Position numbers and translations under genes: made by a program | DNA from: CADEED01 sp035765415 | GTDB lineage: Bacteria > Pseudomonadota > Gammaproteobacteria > Steroidobacterales > Steroidobacteraceae | DNA: 64,000 bases | Assembly: GCA_035765415.1 (NCBI GenBank) | Contig: DASTXR010000154.1 | Span: 1-64,000 of the forward strand | Direction of reading: 5' to 3' | The notes under the pieces: generated by a model | Database searches by the model: none | Told to the model about the DNA's origin: nothing | What the model saw: the letters and a program-made list of their open reading frames with translations, nothing else | Shown: positions 16,462 to 24,443 of the stretch, one piece after another | Numbering within the stretch: position 1 is the first letter of the stretch | Layout: each line of letters opens with the position of its first letter

Positions 16462-17454
16462 ATGAACGCCGTGGTTGCCGACACTCCGCCTGCCCTGCCC
16501 GATCGCGCCGCCATCGAATCGGCGGCGCAATTCCTGGCGACGCTGGTCCCACCTACTCCGCAATACGTCTGGCCGCAGGTGGCGGCGGCGTTCGCCGCGG
16601 AGGTGTGGCTCAAGCACGAGAACCACACGCCCATCGGCGCGTTCAAGGCGCGCAGCGCCGCGATGTATTTCCAGAAGCTGATGCAGCGCGAACCCCGATG
16701 CGCCGGCGTCATCACCGCCACGCGGGGCAATCACGGGCAGGCCGTGGGGCTCGCGGCGCGGCGCTTCAAACTACCCGCCACGGTGTACGTGCCTCGCGGC
16801 AACAGCCTGGAGAAGAACAACGCCATGCGCGCGCTCGGCGTGCAACTCGTGGAGCATGGCCACGATTTCCAGGAATCGCGCGAGGAAGCCGCGAGAGTGG
16901 GCGCACGCGACGGCCTGCACATGGTGCCGGCGTTTCATGCCGACATCGTGCTGGGGGTCACCAGCTACTGGGCCGAGCTGTTCCGCGCCGCCCCTGACCT
17001 TGATGTGGTCTACGTGCCCATCGGCCAGGGTTCCGGCATCTGCGCCGCCGCCGCGGCGCGCAATGCGTACTCGCCGCGCACGAAGCTCGTCGGCGTGGTG
17101 TCGGCGCAGGCGCCGACGTTTTCGAAATCCTTCGCAGCGCGACGAGTCATCGAGGCGCCCGTGGAAACGAAACTCGGCGACGGCATGGCGTGCCGCAAGC
17201 CGGACGACGATGCGCTCGCGATCGTCGTCGCCCACGTGAGCCGTATCGTGGAAGTCACCGATGCGGAACTCGCCGGCGCCATGCGCGCCATCTTCGCGAT
17301 GACGCACAACGTGGCCGAAGGTGCTGGCGCCGCGGCGTTCGCCGCCGCCTGGCGTGAGCGCGAATCGCTCGCCGGCCTGCGAGTCGGCATCACGGTGAGT
17401 GGCGGCAACGTCGACACCGATGTGTTTGCCGACGTGCTCGCCGGCAAGTACTGA
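16462..17454 (+). CDS. Threonine dehydratase-like PLP enzyme (fold type II)
   Basis: A 330-residue fold-type-II PLP enzyme. The Schiff-base lysine is Lys62 in PIGAFKARSA, ATRGNHGQAVGLAAR forms the substrate loop, and IGQGSGICAAA is the phosphate-binding glycine loop. It is closest to catabolic threonine/hydroxyamino-acid dehydratases, but it lacks a C-terminal ACT domain, so no isoleucine feedback is expected. Divergent from a MocR regulator, it is probably a catabolic enzyme induced by its own substrate; a 3-hydroxy-amino acid other than threonine is possible. The cupin gene follows two bases later. Confidence 0.8.
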   Translation: MNAVVADTPPALPDRAAIESAAQFLATLVPPTPQYVWPQVAAAFAAEVWLKHENHTPIGAFKARSAAMYFQKLMQREPRCAGVITATRGNHGQAVGLAARRFKLPATVYVPRGNSLEKNNAMRALGVQLVEHGHDFQESREEAARVGARDGLHMVPAFHADIVLGVTSYWAELFRAAPDLDVVYVPIGQGSGICAAAAARNAYSPRTKLVGVVSAQAPTFSKSFAARRVIEAPVETKLGDGMACRKPDDDALAIVVAHVSRIVEVTDAELAGAMRAIFAMTHNVAEGAGAAAFAAAWRERESLAGLRVGITVSGGNVDTDVFADVLAGKY

Positions 17455-17456
17455 AC

Positions 17457-17786
17457 ATGAACATCGCCGACCTGCCCTTCGGCACCGTCGACTGGAATGC
17501 CATCGACCCCATCGTGCACCCGGGGGCGATGGGCGAGGCACATTGGCGAACACGCCATTTCGGAAACGTGCGCGTGCGCGTGCTCGAATATTCCGCCGGC
17601 TATCTCGCCGACCACTGGTGCACGAAGGGACACTTCCTGTTCTGCCTGGAAGGCGAGCTCGAAACAGAGCTCGCCGACGGCCGCCGTTTCACGCTGCGCC
17701 CCGGCATGAGTTATCACGTGGCCGATGGCGCCGAACCGCACCGTTCTTCCACGCGAATGGGCGCAAGGCTCTATGTCGTCGACTGA
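17457..17786 (+). CDS. DHCW-motif cupin protein
   Basis: A 109-residue single-domain cupin. It carries SAGYLADHWCTKGHFLFCLE and then LRPGMSYHVADGAEPH. The DHWC-x-KGH segment is the hallmark of the small 'DHCW motif' cupin family, and with the later histidine it would form a metal site. Function is unestablished; co-occurrence with the upstream PLP dehydratase suggests a role in the same amino-acid pathway. The start codon follows the dehydratase stop by two bases, and its 3' end overlaps the GNAT gene by 14 bases. Confidence 0.78.
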   Translation: MNIADLPFGTVDWNAIDPIVHPGAMGEAHWRTRHFGNVRVRVLEYSAGYLADHWCTKGHFLFCLEGELETELADGRRFTLRPGMSYHVADGAEPHRSSTRMGARLYVVD

Positions 17787-18216
17787 ATCTTCGCCCTACG
17801 AAATCTCCACCGATCCCGCGCGGCTCGACATCGGGGCGATTCACGGCTACCTCACCCGGTCCTACTGGTCACCCGGGATCCCGCTCGCCACCGTCGAACG
17901 CGCGGCGCGCCATTCGCTGTGCTTCGGCGTCTATGAAAAGGCCACGGGCGCGCAGGTGGGATTCACGCGCGTGGTCACGGATCACGCAACCTTCGCCTAC
18001 CTCTGCGATGTGTATGTTCTCGAAGCGCACCGCGGTCACGGAATTGCGAAGCGCATGATGCGCGAGGTGATGGCCCACCCCGCGCTCACGGGCGCCCGGC
18101 GCATCATGCTCGCCACGCGCGATGCGCATGGCCTCTATTCCCAGTCCGGATTCGTGGTGGCCGGGCGGGAAGGCAATCTCATGGAGATCGTGCGGCCGGA
18201 CATTTACAGCGCATAA
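17773..18216 (+). CDS. GNAT-family N-acetyltransferase
   Basis: A 147-residue GNAT protein with the family strand QVGFTRVVTDHATFAYLCDV, then YVLEAHRGHGIAKRMM (the RGHGIA acetyl-CoA loop), and DAHGLYSQSGF. The N-terminal YWSPGIPLATVERAARHSLC is typical of a common bacterial subgroup with unknown acceptor. The start at 17773 overlaps the cupin stop by 14 bases; an in-frame upstream codon at 17725 lies deep in the cupin gene. Being last in the dehydratase-cupin-GNAT unit, it may acetylate an amine from the same pathway. Confidence 0.8.
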   Translation: MSSTESSPYEISTDPARLDIGAIHGYLTRSYWSPGIPLATVERAARHSLCFGVYEKATGAQVGFTRVVTDHATFAYLCDVYVLEAHRGHGIAKRMMREVMAHPALTGARRIMLATRDAHGLYSQSGFVVAGREGNLMEIVRPDIYSA

Positions 18217-18235
18217 CGCCCGTATACTGCACCGC

Positions 18236-19636
18236 ATGAATTTCTCGAGGTCAAATGGCCTGGCGGTGGCGGCCGGCGCGCTCATGGTGCTCACCGCCTG
18301 CGGCAGCACCCCCACGCGCGAGCAACCGCTCAAGCAAATCGTCCCGCTGACCGCACCGGTGCTCGCGCCCGGCGTGGAAGGCAATTCCGATCGTCTCTTC
18401 GTCGTCCTCACGTTCTCCGGCGGCGGCAAGCGCGCCGCGGCGTTCTCCTTCGGTGTTCTCGAAGCGTTGCGCGACGTGAAGGTGACCACGCCCGACGGCG
18501 AGCAGCGAGCGTTGCTCGACGAAATCGATCTCATCTCGGCGGTTTCCGGCGGCGCATTCACGGCCGCTTACTACGCGCTGTTCGGCAAGGAAGCCTTCGA
18601 CAGCTACGCGCCGCGGTTCCTCAATCACGATACGGAGCAGGACCTGTGGAACAAGATCCTCAAACCTTCGAGCTGGCCGCGCCTCGCGAAGCCGTTGGTG
18701 AGCCGCAGCGATCTCGAAGTGGAGTACTTCGACCAGGAACTGTTCAACGGGACCACGGTTCACGACCTCATGACGCGGTCGCCGCGCGTCATCGTCAGCG
18801 CCACGGACCTGGTGCGCGCCAAGCCTTTTTCGTTCACGCGCGAGCAGATGAACGGCGTCTGTGTGGACCCGAAATCGGTGCCGGTGGCGCGCGCGGTGTT
18901 CGCGTCGGCGGCGACCCCTATCTATTTCGCGCCGCTGGTGATGCGCACCTTCGCCGGCCAATGCGGCTACCAGCCGCCCGAGAGCCTGCACGCGGACTCG
19001 CTCAACGGCATGGACGCGTATCGCCGCGAGCGCGCCGAGCGCCTGTTCTCTTTCCTCAATTCCGAAAAATCGCCGTACCTGCACCTCGCGGACGGCGCGT
19101 TCGCAGACAACCTCGGCGCGCGCGCCATCCTCGATGAAGTGGCGCTCGGCGACACCGTGACCGACGCACTGCGGCGCAACGGGTTCGCGCGTGCGCGCCG
19201 CATGTTGTTCATCGTGGTCGATGCGCGTACCGGGTTCGACGAGACCTATGCGCAGCGGCCCGATCCGATCGGCATCAAGAAGGTCATGGATGCCGTGGTC
19301 AGCGTTACGGTCAATCGCTACAGCTCCGAAACCATGAACCTGATGCGCGGTCGCGTGAAGAACTGGGAGACCGATGTGCGAAGCACGCGCTGCAAGGTGG
19401 CGCTGGCGATCCTGGACTGCGAGAAGTTCGACGTGGACCTCGTCGAGCTTTCCTTCGACCGGATCAAGGATCCTGCCGAGCGCAAATACCTGGACCGTGT
19501 GCCAACCGCATTCACTTTGTCGTCCGAGCAGATCATCAGGTTGCGCCGCGCCGCACACGTGCTCGTCGAGGAATCACCGGAGTTGCGAACGTTTCTCGAA
19601 GAGTCCGCGAAGTCGGCGAACAATAGCGGCCGGTAG
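18236..19636 (+). CDS. Patatin-like phospholipase lipoprotein
   Basis: A 466-residue protein with a lipoprotein signal (ALMVLTAC, Cys22), followed by a patatin domain. The oxyanion loop is FSGGGKRAAAFSFG, the nucleophile serine is in ISAVSGGAFTA (the first glycine of GxSxG is alanine, as in many of this subgroup) and the aspartate of the dyad is in LADGAFADNLG. It is probably anchored to the outer membrane and hydrolyses acyl esters of phospholipids or lipids. The start at 18236 gives the signal sequence directly. It stands alone, 19 bases after the GNAT gene. Confidence 0.85.
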   Translation: MNFSRSNGLAVAAGALMVLTACGSTPTREQPLKQIVPLTAPVLAPGVEGNSDRLFVVLTFSGGGKRAAAFSFGVLEALRDVKVTTPDGEQRALLDEIDLISAVSGGAFTAAYYALFGKEAFDSYAPRFLNHDTEQDLWNKILKPSSWPRLAKPLVSRSDLEVEYFDQELFNGTTVHDLMTRSPRVIVSATDLVRAKPFSFTREQMNGVCVDPKSVPVARAVFASAATPIYFAPLVMRTFAGQCGYQPPESLHADSLNGMDAYRRERAERLFSFLNSEKSPYLHLADGAFADNLGARAILDEVALGDTVTDALRRNGFARARRMLFIVVDARTGFDETYAQRPDPIGIKKVMDAVVSVTVNRYSSETMNLMRGRVKNWETDVRSTRCKVALAILDCEKFDVDLVELSFDRIKDPAERKYLDRVPTAFTLSSEQIIRLRRAAHVLVEESPELRTFLEESAKSANNSGR

Positions 19637-19706
19637 GCACGCACTGACGCGGATATCCGTAATTTCCCGGATGCAGTGACGGCCCCGCGTGCGCGACGCT
19701 CGTGTC

Positions 19707-20693
19707 ATGCGACCGATCAGGCGAATACTGGTTGCCGTCAAGAATCCTGCGGCGCGCGTGCTGCCCGCGGTGAACAAGGCTGCGCAGATCGCCAAGGGCC
19801 TGAACGCGCAGCTCACGCTGTTTCACGACATCGCCACGCCGGTGTACGCCGAGGCATTGCAGGGCCGCGATTTCGACCTGCAGTCGTGGCAGCGCGAAGT
19901 CCAGACCTCGCGGCGCGAACAACTGGAGAAACTCGCGGCGCGCATCCGCAAACACGGCATTGGCGTCGACGTCGCGGCCGACTGGGACTATCCGCCCTAC
20001 GAAGCCATCATTCGCAAGGCGCAGCGGCTCTCGGCCGATCTGGTCGTAGTCGAAAATCACCATGGCACGGGCCGGCACCCGGCGCGGTGGTTGCTGGCGT
20101 ACACGGACTGGGAGCTGCTTCGGACCTGCCCGATTCCCGTTCTGCTGGTCAAGAACCGCAAGCTCTATCACCGTCCGCGCGTACTCGCGGCCGTGGATCC
20201 TTCGCATGCATTTGCCAAGCCGAGCAATCTCGACCGGCAGATCCTGCGCGCCGGCGCTCAATTGGTGCATGCACTGCGCGGCGAACTGCATGCGTTGCAC
20301 GTGTTCCATCCCGGAGTGCCCATCGTTCCCGCCATGCCCGATGGCCCCATGCTGGACGTCGCCGCGGAACGCGAAATGGAGCGCCAGGCACAGCGCAAGC
20401 TGGAACGCGCCGTCGACGGCTTCGACGTCAAGCGCAGCCATTGCCACCTGGTCGAGGGGCGCCCGAACGACGCGATTCCCGCGGCCGCGAAACGCGAACG
20501 CAGCGCCATCGTCGCCATGGGCGTGGTGTCGCGATCCGGCCTCAAGCGCTTTTTCATCGGCAATACGGCCGAGTTCGTCATGGATGCGATCACCGCGGAC
20601 ATCCTCGTGGTGAAGCCGGCCGATTTCGATTCGCGAATACCGCGCACGGGGCGTGGTGTCCAGATCCTGTCGATGCCCATCCTTCCGGGCTGA
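19707..20693 (+). CDS. Tandem universal stress protein (UspE-like)
   Basis: A 328-residue cytoplasmic protein made of two Usp domains. The first is residues ~1-150 (RPIRRILVAVKNPAARVLPA, ending PIPVLLVKNRKLY); the second is ~155-310 (RVLAAVDPSHAFAKPSNLD, ending FIGNTAEFVMDAITADILVV). The second domain keeps the GNTAEFVMD form of the nucleotide-binding G-x(9)-G-S/T loop. Tandem Usp proteins respond to starvation and low oxygen. The FixL/FixJ-type genes begin 470 bases downstream in the same direction, which hints at a shared physiological theme. Confidence 0.85.
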   Translation: MRPIRRILVAVKNPAARVLPAVNKAAQIAKGLNAQLTLFHDIATPVYAEALQGRDFDLQSWQREVQTSRREQLEKLAARIRKHGIGVDVAADWDYPPYEAIIRKAQRLSADLVVVENHHGTGRHPARWLLAYTDWELLRTCPIPVLLVKNRKLYHRPRVLAAVDPSHAFAKPSNLDRQILRAGAQLVHALRGELHALHVFHPGVPIVPAMPDGPMLDVAAEREMERQAQRKLERAVDGFDVKRSHCHLVEGRPNDAIPAAAKRERSAIVAMGVVSRSGLKRFFIGNTAEFVMDAITADILVVKPADFDSRIPRTGRGVQILSMPILPG

Positions 20694-20735
20694 ACCGCGC
20701 GATATCGGGGCAGTGGTTAGTGCTGCCTCTCAAGT

Positions 20736-20757
20736 GAAAAAAATTCGTGCTGTCCCC
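20736..20757 (+). repeat. Short dispersed motif ending CTGTCCCC
   Basis: An A-rich run followed by AATTCGTGCTGTCCCC lies between the Usp and DUF2934 genes. It resembles the right arm of the palindrome at 28577-28606 (AAATTCTGTCCCCATT). Motifs of this form occur scattered in many proteobacterial genomes, often beside IS200-like REP-associated transposases; here no transposase is near. The family assignment is from memory of such motifs. Confidence 0.35.
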
Positions 20758-20851
20758 AGCAAGACGGCGCGCAGCGGTCATACGCAGCAGGGATACTGCG
20801 GATGTGCCTGTTCTGGAAAGCATTCATCCAAACCCCGAGGAGTGAAGCACG

Positions 20852-21109
20852 ATGCCACGTGACAAGAACCCGACACTCTCGACCGTGCGGAAACGCGCGC
20901 CCCGCAAGCCCGTCGCGGCCGACGACACCGGCCCGGCCGTCGCCCATTTCGTGGGACCCGAGATGCGCTCGGCTCTCATTGCCGAGGCCGCATTTTTCCG
21001 TGCCGAGAGGCGGGGCTTTGCCCCGGGTAACGAGCTCGAAGACTGGCTGGCCGCCGAATCGGAAGTGGACGCGAAACTGATGTCCGCGGATTCCGGGGGC
21101 CTGACCTAA
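20852..21109 (+). CDS. DUF2934 family protein
   Basis: An 85-residue protein. The C-terminal half LIAEAAFFRAERRGFAPGNE, then LEDWLAAESEVDAKL, matches DUF2934 (proteins with a conserved 'A..A..RAE.RGF.PG.ELEDWL.AE' core). The basic N-terminus (PRDKNPTLSTVRKRAPRKP) is disordered-looking. Function is unknown. GAGGAG lies 10 bases before the ATG. It sits between the tandem Usp and the FixL-like kinase, a position consistent with a small stress-response protein. Confidence 0.75.
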   Translation: MPRDKNPTLSTVRKRAPRKPVAADDTGPAVAHFVGPEMRSALIAEAAFFRAERRGFAPGNELEDWLAAESEVDAKLMSADSGGLT

Positions 21110-21159
21110 CCAGTCGCCTCCGCACATCCCGCGCCGCGCAAGGAGTATCTTTGCGGGGC

Positions 21160-22665
21160 ATGACCGCGCCGACACCCGACGTTCTCGCACTCCTGGAGGC
21201 TGCGTTCGATGCGGCCGTGATCATCGACGAACGCGGGCGCATCGAGGCGTTCAACGCCTCCGCCGAGGCCATGTTCGGCTATCGCGCCGCGGACACCATC
21301 GGCCGCAACGTCTCGATGCTGATGACCGCGACGGATCGCGGTGCACACGACGAACACCTCAGGCGCTACCTCTCCGAAGGCGAATCCCGGGTGCTGGGCC
21401 GCGGCCGGGACGTGCGCGCACAACACCGCGACGGCAGCGAGTTTTCGGTTTTCCTGAGTATCGGCCGCATCGCGAATGCTTCCCCACCGAAGTTCGTGGG
21501 GTTCCTGCACGACACTTCGCTGCGTCGCAAAGCGCTCGCAACACTGGAGAAGGAGCGCCAGGTCAATCGCCTGTACCTGGATCTCGCCCAGGTGATGCTG
21601 GTGGCCACGGATCGCAATGGTGTCGTGCAACTGGCCAACCAGCGCGCCATCCGGGTACTGAAGCGCGAGCATTCCGCCATCGTCGACAGCAACTGGCTCG
21701 AAAGCTGCGTGGCGCCCGACGATCGCGCCACCGCCCGCACGGCGTTTCGCGCATTACTCATGAGCGGCCACGACGAGCCGCAGGTGTGCGAATACCACGT
21801 GCGCTCTTCGGACGGCGAAGACCGCCTCATCACGTGGCGAGGCGTTGCGCTGCGCGACATCAACAACCTCGTCACCGGTGTGATGCTGTCGGGTGAGGAC
21901 ATCACCGACCAGCGGCGCGCCGAGAGTGAAGCGCACCGCGCGCTCGAGCGCATGAACAGCGTCGCACGCCTCGCAACCATGGGTGAGATGGCGGCCGGCA
22001 TTTCCCACGAGCTCAACCAGCCGCTCGCGGCCATCGCCAATTACGCCCAGGCCTGCGTGCGTTTCCTGCGGATGCCCGCGCCGGATCTGCCCGAGATTTC
22101 CGGAGCGCTCGAGCAGATCGCGGGCCAGGCGCTGCGCGCCGGCGAGATCATCCGGCGCATTCGCTCGCTGGTTCGCAACGAGGATGTGCGGCGCGAGACC
22201 CAGGACATCAACGAGTTGATTCGCGAAGTTCACGGGTTGCTGGCGAGCGATGCGCGCGTGCACGACGGAAAGCTGGCACTGGACCTGACATCGCCTCTGC
22301 CCAACGTGACCGTGGATGGAGTCCAGATCCAGCAGGTCCTCATGAACCTGGTGCACAACGCATTCGAGGCGCAGACACCGGTGCACGATGGCGCGACATT
22401 CGAAGTCCGCATCGCCACTCGCGCCACTCCGACGGGTGACGTGGAGGTTTCGGTCAGCGACCTCGGTCCCGGCCTCGCCGGCGAGGCCGAGAAGAAGATC
22501 TTCGAACCGTTCTTCACCACCAAGGCGTCGGGCACGGGCTTGGGTCTCGCGATCAGCCGGTCCATCATCAAGGCCCATGACGCGCGCCTCGGCTATCGCG
22601 CCAATCACCCGCGGGGTGCATGCTTCTACTTCGTCCTACCGGCCCACCAGGAGGCACCGCCATGA
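21160..22665 (+). CDS. FixL-like PAS/PAS sensor histidine kinase
   Basis: A 501-residue soluble kinase with no transmembrane segment. PAS1 is about residues 5-115, PAS2 about 130-255; the dimerisation helix has His283 in GISHELNQPLAAIANYAQAC and the ATPase domain has HNAFEA, DLGPG and GTGLGLAISRSI. PAS1 resembles the FixL haem-PAS (EAMFGYRAADTIGRNVSMLM). It keeps a histidine (His63, in RGAHDEHLRRY) where FixL has its haem ligand and an arginine in GRGRDV near the FixL signalling arginine. Oxygen or redox sensing is therefore possible but unproven. The ATG at 21160 is preferred over the TTG at 21151. The stop overlaps the FixJ-like gene (ATGA). Confidence 0.85.
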   Translation: MTAPTPDVLALLEAAFDAAVIIDERGRIEAFNASAEAMFGYRAADTIGRNVSMLMTATDRGAHDEHLRRYLSEGESRVLGRGRDVRAQHRDGSEFSVFLSIGRIANASPPKFVGFLHDTSLRRKALATLEKERQVNRLYLDLAQVMLVATDRNGVVQLANQRAIRVLKREHSAIVDSNWLESCVAPDDRATARTAFRALLMSGHDEPQVCEYHVRSSDGEDRLITWRGVALRDINNLVTGVMLSGEDITDQRRAESEAHRALERMNSVARLATMGEMAAGISHELNQPLAAIANYAQACVRFLRMPAPDLPEISGALEQIAGQALRAGEIIRRIRSLVRNEDVRRETQDINELIREVHGLLASDARVHDGKLALDLTSPLPNVTVDGVQIQQVLMNLVHNAFEAQTPVHDGATFEVRIATRATPTGDVEVSVSDLGPGLAGEAEKKIFEPFFTTKASGTGLGLAISRSIIKAHDARLGYRANHPRGACFYFVLPAHQEAPP

Positions 22666-23279
22666 AAGACCTGCCGCAGACCGTGTTTGTGGTCGATGAC
22701 GACGACGCGGTACGCGACTCGCTTCGAATGCTGCTCAAGTCTGCCGGCGTGCACGCGGAGGCCTGTGCATCGGCCCAGGATTTTTTCTCGATCTACGACG
22801 CCTCACAACCTGGCTGCCTGGTACTCGACGTGCGCATGCCCGGCATGAGCGGCCTCGAAATGCAGCACGAACTCAATCTGCGCGGCCTGACGATGCCCGT
22901 CATCTTCATCACCGGCCACGGCGACATTCCGATGGCGGTCGAAGCCATGCAACACGGCGCATTCGATTTCCTTCAGAAGCCATTCCGCGATCAGGAATTG
23001 CTGGATCGCGTGCAACGCGCCCTGGTGCGGGATATGGAAAACCGGGCGCGCCTGCGGCACACCGACCGCATCCGCGAGCGCCTTGCATCCCTTAGTCCAC
23101 GCGAACGCGAGGTGCTGGATCTCGTCACGCAAGGGAAGGCAAACAAGATGGTGGCCGGCGACCTGGGTGTTAGTCAGCGCACCGTGGAGATTCACCGCGC
23201 GCACGTTATGCAGAAAATGGAAGCCGGATCGCTGGCGGAACTGGTTCGCATGATGATGGCTGTTGCGCCACCACCATAG
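22662..23279 (+). CDS. FixJ-family response regulator
   Basis: A 205-residue NarL/FixJ regulator. The receiver domain has acidic residues 12-15, phospho-acceptor Asp56 (CLVLDVRMPGM), Thr84 and Lys106. The LuxR-type helix-turn-helix is ASLSPREREVLDLVTQGKAN, then KMVAGDLGVSQRTVEIHRAH. It is the cognate partner of the upstream kinase, with which it shares a 4-base overlap; a longer in-frame start at 22620 would lie inside the kinase. Phosphorylation should promote dimerisation and transcription activation; the targets are not visible here. Confidence 0.9.
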   Translation: MKDLPQTVFVVDDDDAVRDSLRMLLKSAGVHAEACASAQDFFSIYDASQPGCLVLDVRMPGMSGLEMQHELNLRGLTMPVIFITGHGDIPMAVEAMQHGAFDFLQKPFRDQELLDRVQRALVRDMENRARLRHTDRIRERLASLSPREREVLDLVTQGKANKMVAGDLGVSQRTVEIHRAHVMQKMEAGSLAELVRMMMAVAPPP

Positions 23280-23328
23280 AGTCGCGCGCGCGACACGAAA
23301 AAGTACGTATTTATCAGACCAGACCCCG

Positions 23329-23757
23329 ATGCAATGCTCGGGTGAAATGGTGGGCACGAACGACAACGGCTCAGGGCTAAACGGCGATCGCGGACCCGCG
23401 CGCGTGCGCACCATCATCGTCGCCGGCCAATCCTCTGAACGCACACGGGAAGTCCTGCGCGCCCTCAGCGGCTTCACCAATGTCATCTGGCCCACGTCGC
23501 TGGAATCCGTCCTCGCACAAACCAGTTCCAAGGACGCCGGCTGCCTGGTCATCGCCGACGATCTGCGCGAGGAACCCATCGACGAGTTCCTCCAGGAGGC
23601 ACGCGAGCTGCAACGCAGCCTGCCTATCTTCGTGATAACCGATCCGGACGACGTCGCAGAAGCCGTCTCCGCGATGCGGCATGGCGCCACGGCGGTCATC
23701 GAGATTCCGCCTTCGTATGCTGCGCTGTGCGAGGAAGTCAGTCGCGCAATGCAGTAA
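23329..23757 (+). CDS. Degenerate receiver-domain protein
   Basis: About 142 residues from the ATG at 23329 (an ATG at 23347 is also possible). The fold follows a receiver: RTIIVAGQSSERTREVLRAL, then GCLVIADDLREEPIDEFLQE, PIFVITDPDDVAEAVSAMRH and GATAVIEIPPSYAALCEEV. The usual acidic pair is absent from strand 1, and the conserved lysine of KP is replaced by I in 'IEIPP', so it is probably a pseudo-receiver that cannot be phosphorylated in the standard way. It lies 49 bases after fixJ and may act as a protein-protein partner in that pathway. Confidence 0.6.
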   Translation: MQCSGEMVGTNDNGSGLNGDRGPARVRTIIVAGQSSERTREVLRALSGFTNVIWPTSLESVLAQTSSKDAGCLVIADDLREEPIDEFLQEARELQRSLPIFVITDPDDVAEAVSAMRHGATAVIEIPPSYAALCEEVSRAMQ

Positions 23758-23948
23758 GCGCTTCGCGTGAGGCGCGCCTGGTTCGGACACGTCTGACACC
23801 CAGCGTCCGACAAGACTGATCCGACAAGCGACACGACCGCTCGATACTTCCGGAAGATCATCACGTCTTGTCCGTATTGACGCTTCGTGCGTGTAAGTGA
23901 AAGCTTGCACGGCAGCATCTCCTTACTACCGACCACGCAGGGCGAACC

Positions 23949-24443
23949 ATGTCCGCGCAGCTCGCCAATGTTGTTGCACTCACTCTTCCCGAACCCTCCT
24001 CGCACGGACTCATACTTCACGTGGACGACGACGAAGCCATGCGTCGCTCCACCGCGATGTTGCTGCGGTCCGCCGGCTTCGAGACTCGGGAAGCCGCGTA
24101 TGGCGAGCAGGCGCTCGCGCAAGCGGAGTCACTGCGCGGGCGGCTCGACGTGCTGATCGTCGACTACGACCTCGGGCACGCCATGACCGGCACCGAAGTT
24201 GCCGAGGCGCTCGCAAGGTTGTTAGGGCACGCGGTGCCCACGGTGATCCTCACCGGCGATCCCGCCAACGCCGAAGTGCCGTGGCTCGCCGATGCGCCGG
24301 TGTGGCTGGCACGCAAGCCGCTCGCGCCCAATACGCTGCTGGCGGCGCTGCCGCCGCTGGTGGCGTTCCGGCGCGCCGTCGCGCCGGCGGAGCCGGTCAG
24401 CAACAACTCATTGGCAAATGGCGATCATCCGCGTTGCGCATAG
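23949..24443 (+). CDS. Single-domain response regulator receiver
   Basis: A 164-residue receiver-only protein: acidic cluster HVDDDEAMRRS, phospho-acceptor Asp in VLIVDYDLGHAMTG, Thr in VILTGDP and Lys in LARKPL, so all catalytic receiver positions are kept. There is no output domain, and ~30 C-terminal residues are unstructured. Such proteins act as phosphate sinks or shuttles, or are read by histidine kinases. The 191-base gap upstream holds two direct copies of TCCGACAAG (23806-23814, 23820-23828) that may be regulatory. Its 3' end overlaps the convergent M48 protease gene by 19 bases. Confidence 0.8.
   Translation: MSAQLANVVALTLPEPSSHGLILHVDDDEAMRRSTAMLLRSAGFETREAAYGEQALAQAESLRGRLDVLIVDYDLGHAMTGTEVAEALARLLGHAVPTVILTGDPANAEVPWLADAPVWLARKPLAPNTLLAALPPLVAFRRAVAPAEPVSNNSLANGDHPRCA

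Noticed and set aside
18251..19558. 435-codon frame antisense to the patatin-like gene
   Set aside because: Shadow frame of a gene with a lipobox and complete patatin catalytic motifs.
23263..23328. Longer start for the degenerate receiver protein overlapping fixJ
   Set aside because: The added residues are basic and unrelated to a receiver fold; ATGs at 23329 or 23347 fit better.
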